Part shown: positions 23,378 through 24,282 of the stretch, in pieces
Position numbering within the stretch: position 1 is the stretch's first letter
Layout of the letters: each line of letters opens with the position of its first letter
Source: Membranipora membranacea
Lineage: Eukaryota; Bryozoa; Gymnolaemata; Cheilostomatida; Membraniporidae
Assembly (NCBI GenBank): GCA_914767715.1
Contig: OU612066.1
Location: 17,801,001-17,825,282, forward strand
Reading direction: 5' to 3'
DNA length: 24,282 nt
Made by a program: the position numbers and the translations under genes
The notes under the pieces: model-generated
What the model was told of the DNA's origin: nothing
The model's input: only the letters and a program-made list of their open reading frames with translations
Databases searched by the model: none

Positions 23378-23848
23378 TACTATCACTAACTGTAAAAGAC
23401 CTGACCTTGACTTTTATCTTTGACTCAACATCAGCTTTTAAAAGAAAAAAGCTAAGATTGCAACTCGTAACATGTTTGACGCAATGAGTGCCGCACGGCT
23501 ATTTGCTGCAGTTAATTTGGCATATTTTCAATACGACATGTACATAAAAAACAAAATACTGTGTCAGTTTTTATTGGCTGTATTGCACCACATCATCTAA
23601 TTAGAGCCCACACATTGGCTTCCCAAAACATGATTCCGTGTGCTTTCCGCAAAAGTTAAAGGGTGTTCGCCTCACTGTTGAAGATACACTGCCACACTGC
23701 CAGATTTATCATCTTCTTATTTCTTTTTGTAGCATAAGCGATACAGAGTACACATTTCCTCTCGTTCCTGGCCTTATATTCCAAGTTTCAGCGCAGATTG
23801 TGGGTGGATTAAAGGGATCTGACGTAGTGAGTGAAATAGATTCTCTAG
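3628..23848 (+). CDS. Large modular extracellular protein: EGF repeats plus two LU (activin-receptor-like) and FN3-like blocks; 3' end off window
   Basis: Gene-level entry; the exons are listed separately. Joining E1 to E25 gives 3,310 coding nt (about 1,103 codons), phase-compatible throughout and still open at the right edge. Predicted order by residue: signal peptide 1-22; EGF-like modules 23-297; half-EGF 298-327; LU-A 328-409; acidic/His linker and FN3-like pair A 410-612; half-EGF 613-644; EGF 645-688; linker and EGF modules 689-830; LU-B 831-917; FN3-like pair B 918-1103. Most introns are phase 1, typical of shuffled extracellular modules. The LU domains carry ten cysteines, a CxC start and a CC-x(n)-CN end, as in TGF-beta superfamily type I receptors. 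Inference: a secreted or cell-surface protein of the matrix or receptor class, possibly binding a TGF-beta/BMP-type ligand. No membrane segment or kinase is visible, so a receptor is possible but not shown. I do not recognise a named orthologue. Two separate genes split near 17 kb is the main alternative. Confidence 0.8.
3743..3770. repeat. (ATTT)n microsatellite
   Basis: About seven tandem ATTT units in the first intron. Confidence 0.9.
3886..4107 (-). mobile_element. tRNA-derived SINE-like element
   Basis: On the minus strand the element starts near 4107 with a tRNA-like head. An A-box-like TAGTTGGTTAGAG is at 4084-4096 and a B-box-like GGTTCTAATCC at 4037-4047, with 36 nt between them. 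The tail half (3886-3965) recurs at 18864-18942 with the same left boundary (TCGCAAGT), as expected for a dispersed element whose 5' end is often lost. No tRNA cloverleaf suitable for a functional tRNA was found. It lies in intron 1, antisense to the gene. Confidence 0.65.
4108..4683 (+). other. Remainder of intron 1
   Basis: No coding feature or clear repeat was seen apart from a G-run at 4357-4366. A possible earlier acceptor at 4618 (TACAG) would run into stop codons in phase 1, so the acceptor at 4681-4683 is preferred. Confidence 0.4.
4684..4851 (+). CDS. E2: EGF-like module 1
   Basis: 168 nt, phase 1 to 1, acceptor TTTCAG, donor G|GTGAGT. It encodes a six-cysteine EGF-like module (DGC, VDC, AYC, VFC, GC, KGC) with the turn GCKPGYEHES. 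It follows the signal peptide directly. The acidic segment VDCDGDGNAYC is unusual, because the DGDG run is close to the cysteines. The spacing before the sixth cysteine is long (22 residues, GYEHES to KGC), so it is a divergent EGF. Confidence 0.85.
5385..5513 (+). CDS. E3: calcium-binding EGF module 2
   Basis: 129 nt, phase 1 to 1, acceptor CTCAG, donor G|GTAGGC. It starts DLDEC and contains VCVNTEGSYKCDCPPG, the classic calcium-binding EGF consensus (D-x-D-E-C and C-x-N-x4-Y-x-C-x-C), with six cysteines in all. Such modules form rigid rods with their neighbours when Ca2+ is bound. Confidence 0.93.
5613..5785 (-). mobile_element. MITE-like element, family M1 (inverted copy)
   Basis: The reverse complement of this segment matches 8921-9110 over most of its length, including the terminal inverted repeat. 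Left TATCTCTGATC (5643-5653) faces right GATCAGAGATACAC (5769-5782). It lies in the intron between E3 and E4, opposite in orientation to the second copy. Confidence 0.75.
5862..6017 (+). CDS. E4: calcium-binding EGF module 3
   Basis: 156 nt, phase 1 to 1, acceptor GACAG, donor G|GTAGGT. It starts DIDEC and has six cysteines. There is an insertion of about six residues between the third cysteine segment and the CGC pair (CVNVHADLPENAGYYCGC), so the beta-hairpin loop is longer than usual. Confidence 0.93.
6018..6338 (+). other. Intron 4
   Basis: Holds a perfect 30-bp palindrome (6213-6242, listed separately); otherwise nothing recognised. Confidence 0.5.
6213..6242. repeat. Perfect 30-bp palindrome
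   Basis: The arms CACAGAGTAAGGATA and TATCCTTACTCTGTG are exact reverse complements with no loop. Every one of the 15 base pairs matches. Confidence 0.95.
6339..6476 (+). CDS. E5: calcium-binding EGF module 4
   Basis: 138 nt, phase 1 to 1, acceptor TACAG, donor G|GTAGGA. It starts DFDEC and contains LCVNTYGTHDCSCNIGYE, with six cysteines. The aromatic residue at the usual F/Y position is replaced by H (GTHDC). A sequon NAT follows (MDNATHIC). Confidence 0.93.
6694..6711. repeat. Poly-T tract
   Basis: A run of about 18 T in the intron between E5 and E6. Confidence 0.9.
6913..7038 (+). CDS. E6: EGF-like module 5
   Basis: 126 nt, phase 1 to 1, acceptor TTCAG, donor G|GTGAGT. It starts DVDDC with six cysteines (CLDSSACHATAICTDDIGSA, then KCSC). 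It keeps the D-x-D of calcium-binding EGFs but has D instead of E before the first cysteine and lacks the F/Y before KC, so calcium binding is less certain. Sequon NSS is present. Confidence 0.88.
7401..7511 (+). CDS. E7: EGF-like module 6 (non-calcium type)
   Basis: 111 nt, phase 1 to 1, acceptor TTTTAG, donor G|GTAAGT. Six cysteines in a compact pattern (VSCTNNTDCGGMLCIDGQCA, then CPPGF). There is no D-x-D-E lead, so it does not look calcium-binding. Spacing resembles the shorter EGF/EB-type modules. Confidence 0.85.
7512..7941 (+). other. Intron 7
   Basis: C-rich tract near 7528-7541 and a CAYCACCACC-like run near 7770-7790; no coding feature seen. Confidence 0.4.
7942..8031 (+). CDS. E8: half-EGF with only four cysteines
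   Basis: 90 nt, phase 1 to 1, acceptor TTTTAG, donor A|GTGAGT. It starts DFDEC and runs to LCINTNGAFKCKED, then stops. The final C-x-C-x8-C part of a calcium-binding EGF is cut to a single C4, with no C5 or C6. Reading through the donor adds no cysteine before a stop. It leads straight into the LU domain of E9. E15 shows the same truncation. Confidence 0.85.
8032..8762 (+). other. Intron 8
   Basis: AT-rich, with no coding feature or dispersed repeat recognised. The last 20 nt before the acceptor can be read in frame with E9 (MFLLILVIQC), but this is the pyrimidine tract of the splice site. Confidence 0.4.
8763..8839 (+). CDS. E9: LU domain A, first half (TGF-beta type I receptor ectodomain-like)
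   Basis: 77 nt, phase 1 to 0, acceptor TTTTAG, donor G|GTACGG (not ideal). It encodes IQCQCDHSFGCEEDGTCF: C-x-C-x5-C-x5-C-F. The start C-x-C and the C-x5-C-F step resemble type I TGF-beta/BMP receptor ectodomains. The phase-0 end fits the next exon, which begins exactly with a cysteine codon. E20 has the same length (77 nt) and the same phases. Confidence 0.83.
8921..9110 (+). mobile_element. MITE-like element, family M1
   Basis: The terminal inverted repeats are perfect over 18 bp: CATGTGTATCTCTGATCG at 8921-8938 and its reverse complement at 9063-9080. Similarity with the inverted copy at 5613-5785 continues on the right to about 9110, so the inverted repeat may be subterminal. No transposase is present. 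Confidence 0.75.
9531..9699 (+). CDS. E10: LU domain A, second half
   Basis: 169 nt, phase 0 to 1, acceptor TTTCAG, donor G|GTAAGA. It begins with C5 and ends TECCVGDDFCNSDLDPVLN. C5-x18-C6-x5-C7-x11-CC-x5-CN completes a ten-cysteine LU domain with E9. The close of the domain (GC...CxDT...ECC...CN-x-DL-x-P-x-L) is close to that of BMP type I receptors. This is family knowledge applied by eye; a profile search would settle it. Ly6/uPAR proteins are the alternative LU class, but they usually begin C-x2-C. Confidence 0.85.
9778..9852 (+). repeat. Dispersed repeat M5, copy 1
   Basis: This segment (from ATATCAGGTCAGGGTCCCTC to the GACAGACAG run) matches 12572-12640, with shared CCCTCCCTGATTTGG and CTGGGTCGTTTTGTGTAT. 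It lies just downstream of E10. Confidence 0.7.
9854..10014 (+). mobile_element. MITE-like element, family M2, left-truncated copy
   Basis: It matches the internal part of the complete copy at 22318-22525 (AACTTGTAGATAGGCTATGG and onward) and ends in AATCCTATAGAAAATACATC plus GTGTGTAGCC, the right terminal repeat of that family. The left terminal repeat is missing. Confidence 0.65.
10026..10069 (+). other. Possible alternative terminal exon after LU-A
   Basis: The sequence CCTTCTTTTGCAGTTAAAGT (10013-10032) closely copies the E11 acceptor CCTTCTTTCGCAGTTAGAGT (10128-10147), 115 bp upstream. Used from E10 in phase 1 it would read VKVVEPLLLLFLSL and stop at TGA 10067-10069, with AATAAA at 10070-10075. 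That would release a protein ending just after the LU domain with a short hydrophobic tail. It may equally be a decayed duplicate of the acceptor with no use. Confidence 0.35.
10070..10075 (+). terminator. AATAAA next to the possible alternative terminal exon
   Basis: Canonical hexamer directly abutting the TGA at 10067-10069. It may be chance in AT-rich DNA. Confidence 0.25.
10141..10329 (+). CDS. E11: acidic/histidine-rich linker and start of FN3-like domain A1
   Basis: 189 nt, phase 1 to 1, acceptor TCGCAG, donor A|GTAAGT. The first part is a low-complexity run of E, D and H (EEEHEDDHDEDHDADHHDSE). The second part starts the beta-sandwich: VLLETTLNSAV...SVWCQPDTDCA, with a C-x5-C pair. 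The counterpart E22 is 69 nt shorter; the difference is about the acidic/His run, so this is an insertion specific to unit A. Confidence 0.85.
10380..10445. repeat. Short tandem repeat (AATAATATATAAAGAATAA-like)
   Basis: Three imperfect copies of TATATAAAGAAT(A)A units follow E11 (10370-10440). They are AT-rich and probably slippage-derived. Confidence 0.6.
10640..11120. mobile_element. Degenerate foldback/MITE-like element M6
   Basis: The left arm (TTATTAGCTTCAAAATGAGC, 10651-10670) pairs with the right arm (GGGCTTGTTTTGAAGCTGAT, 11086-11105). Weaker complementarity continues inward for about 150 bp on each side (for example CTCAGTTGGTCAATCA against the TGGTCCAAGAG side). The minus-strand open frame here has no recognisable domain. 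Confidence 0.5.
11121..11687 (+). other. Rest of intron 11, possible second SINE
   Basis: GGGTTCAATTCCC at 11159-11171 resembles a B box, with an A-box-like TAGCTGGAGAAAC about 50 bp upstream. This is weak and could be chance. A CA-rich stretch (AAATCAAC, ACCAACAAAC) follows at 11220-11340. No exon is seen. Confidence 0.25.
11688..11840 (+). CDS. E12: FN3-like domain A1, remainder
   Basis: 153 nt, phase 1 to 1, acceptor TTGTAG, donor C|GTGAGT. It encodes alternating hydrophobic strands (AYTVLFNNGSIWIPHTRP; FIMRSHIQMAEDP; TNFTVHF), consistent with the second half of an immunoglobulin-like/FN3-like sandwich. Sequons NGS and NFT. Its counterpart is E23. Confidence 0.8.
12273..12405 (+). CDS. 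E13: FN3-like domain A2, first half
   Basis: 133 nt, phase 1 to 2, acceptor TTTCAG. It begins PPIVTYLNVTQ, then EIEIFWQSS...DFHVSCVSDCTE: a proline-led A strand, a tryptophan-containing strand and a C-x3-C pair, all FN3-like. The donor AG|GTACCA is weak from position +4 on, because a MITE-like element begins at +5 (see M3 copy at 12410). Its counterpart is E24, with the same phases. Confidence 0.82.
12410..12527 (+). mobile_element. MITE-like element, family M3, right-truncated copy
   Basis: It starts CAGGGGGTCT at intron position +5 after E13 and matches 13682-13820 (ATCACTATCA, ATCGCTCA and CTTTCAATTAGA segments shared). Its right half is missing, replaced by a (TA)n microsatellite at 12528. 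Confidence 0.7.
12528..12555. repeat. (TA)n microsatellite
   Basis: Fourteen TA units at the broken end of the M3 copy. Confidence 0.95.
12572..12640 (+). repeat. Dispersed repeat M5, copy 2
   Basis: Matches 9778-9852 in direct orientation. It sits right after the truncated M3 copy and (TA)n, giving a nested cluster. Confidence 0.7.
12733..12809. repeat. Inverted repeat around a poly-C tract
   Basis: The arms at 12733-12755 and 12787-12809 (23 nt, 20 pairs) flank a C13 run at 12770-12782. The core of each arm is CAAGCTTTGTT / AACAAAGCTTG. Confidence 0.75.
12872..13005 (+). CDS. E14: FN3-like domain A2, second half
   Basis: 134 nt, phase 2 to 1, acceptor TTTCAG, donor G|GTATGT. It encodes NRVRILDFLTFGQTYLLTFH followed by AHYMG. 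The L-x(n)-G-x-x-Y-x-(L/F)-x-(V/F)-x-A pattern is the usual E-F strand segment of fibronectin type III domains. Together with E13 it makes a domain of about 90 residues. Confidence 0.82.
13006..13466 (+). other. Intron 14
   Basis: AT-rich, with no exon or clear repeat seen. Confidence 0.4.
13467..13562 (+). CDS. E15: second half-EGF with four cysteines
   Basis: 96 nt, phase 1 to 1, acceptor TTGTAG, donor A|GTGAGT. It starts ELNEC and ends QGFTCQK. Like E8 it has C1 to C4 of a calcium-binding EGF and lacks C5 and C6, and the same donor type cuts it. Sequon NHT. It links unit A to the second EGF group. Confidence 0.85.
13682..13873 (+). mobile_element. MITE-like element, family M3, complete copy
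   Basis: The terminal inverted repeats are perfect over 19 bp (GGGGGTCTTTCAATTAGAA at 13684-13702; its reverse complement at 13853-13871), or 21 bp if the outer CA/TG is counted. The CAGGGG tip recalls hAT-type ends, but no clear 8-bp target duplication is seen. No coding capacity. Confidence 0.85.
13949..14080 (+). CDS. E16: EGF-like module 7
   Basis: 132 nt, phase 1 to 1, acceptor TTGCAG, donor A|GTAAGA. Six cysteines: ISCFNGLCNQYAMCQ, then FSCSCVQGYEPDP and HC. A run of five asparagines (QNNNNNKYG) lies in the loop before C4. Confidence 0.92.
14081..14515 (+). other. Left part of intron 16
   Basis: No feature recognised; AT-rich flank of the minisatellite. Confidence 0.4.
14516..15203. 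repeat. 13-bp minisatellite, about 53 copies
   Basis: Tandem array of TTATTAATGCCTC. Variants occur at the third base (TTA, TTT or TTG); a CTTTTA variant appears once near 15034; the last units are TATATTAATGCCG. The order of T and G variants is not random (blocks like T-A-A-G...G-A-A recur). The array lies in intron 16 and has no open frame of note. Confidence 0.97.
15344..15373 (+). CDS. E17: tentative 30-nt linker exon
   Basis: Acceptor TTTCAAG, donor C|GTAAGT, phase 1 to 1, encoding TPTVNGGQGG. Skipping it keeps the frame between E16 and E18. Its content fits the Gly-rich linker in E19. No domain supports it, so it may be a chance pair of splice-like signals. Confidence 0.4.
15374..15931 (+). 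other. Intron 17
   Basis: A 112-codon open frame (15466-15804) has no recognisable domain or splice link and is treated as chance. Nothing else seen. Confidence 0.4.
15932..16054 (+). CDS. E18: EGF-like module 8 (Notch/laminin-G style)
   Basis: 123 nt, phase 1 to 1, acceptor TTGCAG, donor G|GTAAGT. It encodes NPCASDPCLNGGRCKEYFLG, then TCNCTNTGFTGVHCNV: the DPC-x-NGG-x-C and C-x-C...G-F-x-G-x-x-C pattern of Notch-type EGF repeats. It has no D-x-D-E lead, so probably not calcium-binding. Sequon NCT. Confidence 0.93.
16518..16790 (+). CDS. E19: glycine-rich linker with EGF-like module 9
   Basis: 273 nt, phase 1 to 1, acceptor TTTTAG, donor G|GTGAGA. The first 40 residues are low-complexity G/A/S/E repeats (GGGAEGGSVGGAGGASVGGA), with GGCGGAGC-type codon repeats. 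A six-cysteine module follows: YCLGNNTGDC...YC...TCACLAPYHG...SC. Sequons NET, NNT and NMT. It is a flexible spacer before the second LU domain. Confidence 0.9.
17053..17390. mobile_element. MITE-like element M4
   Basis: Perfect 13-bp terminal inverted repeats: CAAAGGTGAGTTT (17053-17065) and AAACTCACCTTTG (17378-17390). Further internal complementarity includes AAAGTTGTCTTTC against GAAGACAACTTT. The ends contain G|GTGAGT, a donor-like string. No coding capacity. Confidence 0.7.
17550..17588. repeat. 39-nt hairpin
   Basis: The arm GACCAATGAACTGAACCCC pairs with GGGGTTTAGTTCATTGGTC around a single C, with one mismatch. Confidence 0.85.
17739..17744 (+). promoter_or_regulatory. TATA box of a possible internal promoter
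   Basis: TATAAA in CAGTTATAAATTCC, 57 bp upstream of the ATG at 17796. A start site about 30 bp downstream would give a very short 5' UTR and a six-codon upstream frame (ATG 17772 to TGA 17789), unless transcription starts a few bases later. AT-rich context makes a chance match possible. Confidence 0.35.
17796..17874 (+). CDS. Possible alternative first exon with signal peptide (LU-B short form)
   Basis: ATG with G at -3 and G at +4; an in-frame TGA at 17787-17789 lies just upstream. It encodes MVMLLTFLLLSIASNA and then IIESSEIISA: a basic-poor but strongly hydrophobic core and an A-x-A-like cleavage region. It ends at a strong donor G|GTGAGT in phase 1, which matches the phase-1 acceptor of E20 exactly and would complete an aspartate codon (D-SKCMC). 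The product would be secreted or membrane-bound LU-B plus FN3-like pair B without the EGF part. Alternatively, the right half of the window is a separate gene that starts here. Confidence 0.55.
17875..18720 (+). other. Intron sequence before LU-B
   Basis: AT-rich; no exon, hairpin or dispersed repeat recognised. Confidence 0.4.
18721..18844. repeat. Small inverted-repeat segment
   Basis: GTGCTCAA at 18721 faces TTGAGCAC at 18837-18844, with a partly symmetric interior (GTGGCAT against ATGCCAC). It may be a decayed MITE; the short ends make chance possible. Confidence 0.35.
18864..18942 (-). mobile_element. 5'-truncated copy of the SINE-like element
   Basis: Matches 3886-3965 (TCGCAAGT, CTGTCC, AAGACTGAG, ATTCGACGCCAAG against ATTCGGCGCCAAG). 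Only the tail half is present and the tRNA-like head is missing, as in 5'-truncated retroposons. Confidence 0.7.
19069..19145 (+). CDS. E20: LU domain B, first half
   Basis: 77 nt, phase 1 to 0, acceptor TTTCAG, donor G|GTGAGT. It encodes SKCMCEGELVGDCDETAMCE: C-x-C-x7-C-x5-C. The length and both phases equal those of E9, and the C-x5-C step is conserved. It is reached from E19 or, in the proposed short form, from 17796-17874. Confidence 0.85.
19146..19632 (+). other. Intron 20
   Basis: A G-run of about 14 lies at 19365-19378; nothing else recognised. Confidence 0.45.
19633..19816 (+). CDS. E21: LU domain B, second half
   Basis: 184 nt, phase 0 to 1, acceptor TTGAAG, donor G|GTGAGG. It begins CYMRSDHISGVVTNTRGCVG and ends TSCCQSSKDNVCNSNSSLYP. 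C5-x16-C6-x9-C7-x13-CC-x7-CN completes ten cysteines. C5-Y/F followed by 16 residues to C6 equals the spacing of TGF-beta type I receptors as I know them. Sequons NAT and NSS. Confidence 0.85.
19817..20495 (+). other. Intron 21
   Basis: It holds a 13-mer GCACCCGGTGGGT (19958-19970) that recurs at 24253-24265, probably a repeat fragment; the following CTCGAG may belong to it. The rest is AT-rich with nothing recognised. Confidence 0.4.
20496..20615 (+). CDS. E22: FN3-like domain B1, first part
   Basis: 120 nt, phase 1 to 1, acceptor TACAG, donor T|GTGAGT. It encodes ERNRTLVKDVGKTRGFLLEV, then NIPPSLVLQAWDIVCKENCG, with a C-x3-C pair. It aligns with the second part of E11 (VLLETTL...SVWCQPDTDC); the acidic/His run of E11 is absent. 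Sequon NRT. Confidence 0.82.
20616..21798 (+). other. Intron 22 with simple repeats
   Basis: Holds TATAG-type tandem repeats (about 20898-20948), a nearly palindromic ATATGG-rich stretch (21085-21180: ACATATATGG, CCATATATG and CATATGG) and a C15 run (21644-21658). No exon was recognised; a CAGCAG...GTTTGTAAGT pair near 21391 is too short to call. Confidence 0.45.
21799..21948 (+). CDS. E23: FN3-like domain B1, remainder
   Basis: 150 nt, phase 1 to 1, acceptor TTTTAG, donor G|GTGGGT. It encodes IPEYIANIAKWNQREISLPD, then VKFRVYFVFDKLIITEDVL: alternating strands as in E12. A foldback element begins 12 bp after the exon, right behind the donor. Confidence 0.82.
21960..22323. mobile_element. Foldback element M7, 146-bp inverted arms
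   Basis: The left arm 21960-22105 and right arm 22178-22323 are the same length and reverse complements with moderate mismatch. Examples: GCAAATAATTTGCACAAACT against AGTTTGTGCAAATTATTTGC, and TTAAACTACTGCTGCCACAC against GTGTGGCAGCAGTGGTTTAA. The loop is 72 bp. Both ends carry TTAA, as expected of elements that target TTAA. No coding capacity. Confidence 0.85.
22318..22525 (+). mobile_element. MITE-like element, family M2, complete copy
   Basis: The terminal inverted repeats are about 34-45 bp: GGCTACACATGCC then GCATAGGATTGGG on the left, CCCCAATCCTATGG then GGCATGTGTAGCC on the right. The interior (ACTTGTAGATAGGCTACGGC) recurs at 9854. It abuts the foldback element, sharing GTTTAA. Confidence 0.8.
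22526..23117 (+). other. Right part of intron 23
   Basis: AT-rich; no exon or repeat recognised. Confidence 0.4.
23118..23289 (+). CDS. E24: FN3-like domain B2, first half
   Basis: 172 nt, phase 1 to 2, acceptor AACAG, donor AA|GTGAGT. It begins GPRGVKNFALNTSMDQVKAT, then WTLDNH and VALECIRGTTCDS, with a C-x5-C pair. It aligns with E13 (same phases; both with a W-containing strand followed by a hydrophobic-x-C strand). Sequons NTS and NQS. Confidence 0.82.
23290..23732 (+). other. Intron 24
   Basis: Holds a (TTGA)8 microsatellite at about 23344-23376; nothing else recognised. Confidence 0.5.
23344..23376. repeat. (TTGA)n microsatellite
   Basis: About eight tandem TTGA units. Confidence 0.95.
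23733..23848 (+). CDS. E25: FN3-like domain B2, second half
   Basis: 116 nt, phase 2 to 1, acceptor TTGTAG, donor G|GTGAGT. It encodes EYTFPLVPGLIFQVSAQIVG, the L-x-P-G-x-x-(F/Y)-x-V-x-A segment typical of FN3 E-F strands. It aligns with E14 with the same phases. The reading frame is open at the donor, so the gene continues to the right. Confidence 0.85.
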
Positions 23849-24282
23849 GTGAGTGGTTGTTCAATCTAGTGCAATCCATTTGGCTAGCAATAGCAGCGCC
23901 CAACATTGTTATTCTGAGAAGAGGAAGTAGTGGCATTCCTGTTGTAAATAGCAGTTTTCATGTGTTGTTTAGTTTCTAGAGTTGTCTAATTGTATCCCAT
24001 AATGCATTGCATTTCTTTTGCTCTCTTTGTTCCCTCTGTTGGCTGAGTGTGCATGTGACAAAATAAAGTCTAACACTATAATACTAAAAGCAGCCTAAAC
24101 AACAATTCCATGATTCCCCTATGATGAAAGAATGTCACAAAAGCCTACTTCCAGCTGGTGATGCCCACAAACTCTATAAAGCTATGTAAAATAACTTTAT
24201 AACATTGTATACATGTTCTTCTGACAGCGATACATGTGACCAGTTTAGTGAGGCACCCGGTGGGTAACACTACATGGCTATC
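23849..24282 (+). other. Start of the next intron, right edge
   Basis: No further exon is recognisable. A copy of the 13-mer GCACCCGGTGGGT is at 24253-24265. AATAAA at 24062-24067 exists but follows a strong donor and is probably not used. Confidence 0.4.

Noticed and set aside
23638-23732. Upstream extension of the E25 reading frame
   Set aside because: It is read-through of the intron; the acceptor TTTTTGTAG and the phase match to E24 mark the exon start.

Overview
The window is genomic DNA of an animal, probably a marine invertebrate. It is AT-rich, its coding sequence is cut into short exons with GT-AG introns, and it is dense in microsatellites, SINE-like and MITE-like elements. The protein families (a neurocalcin/hippocalcin-type calcium sensor, calcium-binding EGF modules, ten-cysteine receptor-type LU domains) and the EGF-exon style would suit an invertebrate deuterostome such as an echinoderm or hemichordate. 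That placement is inference; the sequence does not fix the species.

Left end (1-3060): the last coding exon (2170-2370) and 3' UTR of a neuronal calcium sensor gene on the plus strand. More than 2.1 kb of its preceding intron lies to the left. A candidate AATAAA is at 3038.

From 3628 to beyond the right end (+ strand): one large modular extracellular protein gene. I could chain 25 exons, one of them tentative, with compatible splice phases. They give about 1,103 codons that are still open at the right edge. Order: signal peptide (E1); six EGF-like modules (E2-E7); a four-cysteine half-EGF (E8); a ten-cysteine LU domain resembling TGF-beta/BMP type I receptor ectodomains (E9-E10); a pair of beta-sandwich (FN3-like) domains (E11-E14); a second half-EGF (E15); an EGF (E16); a tentative 30-nt linker exon (E17); a Notch-style EGF (E18); a glycine-rich linker with an EGF-like module (E19); a second LU domain (E20-E21); a second FN3-like pair (E22-E25). 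The two LU plus FN3-like blocks have identical intron phases, exon for exon (1-0, 0-1, 1-1, 1-1, 1-2, 2-1), so the block was duplicated inside the gene. No transmembrane segment or kinase is visible; either could lie to the right.

The gene may make several products. At 17796-17874, inside the intron before the second LU domain, an exon-like segment has an ATG, a hydrophobic signal-like peptide, an in-frame upstream stop, a TATAAA 57 bp upstream and a strong phase-1 donor. It would give a short secreted or receptor form starting at the second LU domain. At 10026-10069, just after the first LU domain, a copy of the E11 splice acceptor opens a 14-residue hydrophobic tail ending in a stop with an adjacent AATAAA, a possible early-terminating form.

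The introns carry a tRNA-derived SINE and a truncated relative, at least five inverted-repeat element types (some in several copies, some touching splice donors), a 364-bp foldback with 146-bp arms, a perfect 30-bp palindrome and a roughly 53-copy 13-bp minisatellite with higher-order structure. No bacterial, phage, CRISPR, rRNA or functional tRNA features were seen.
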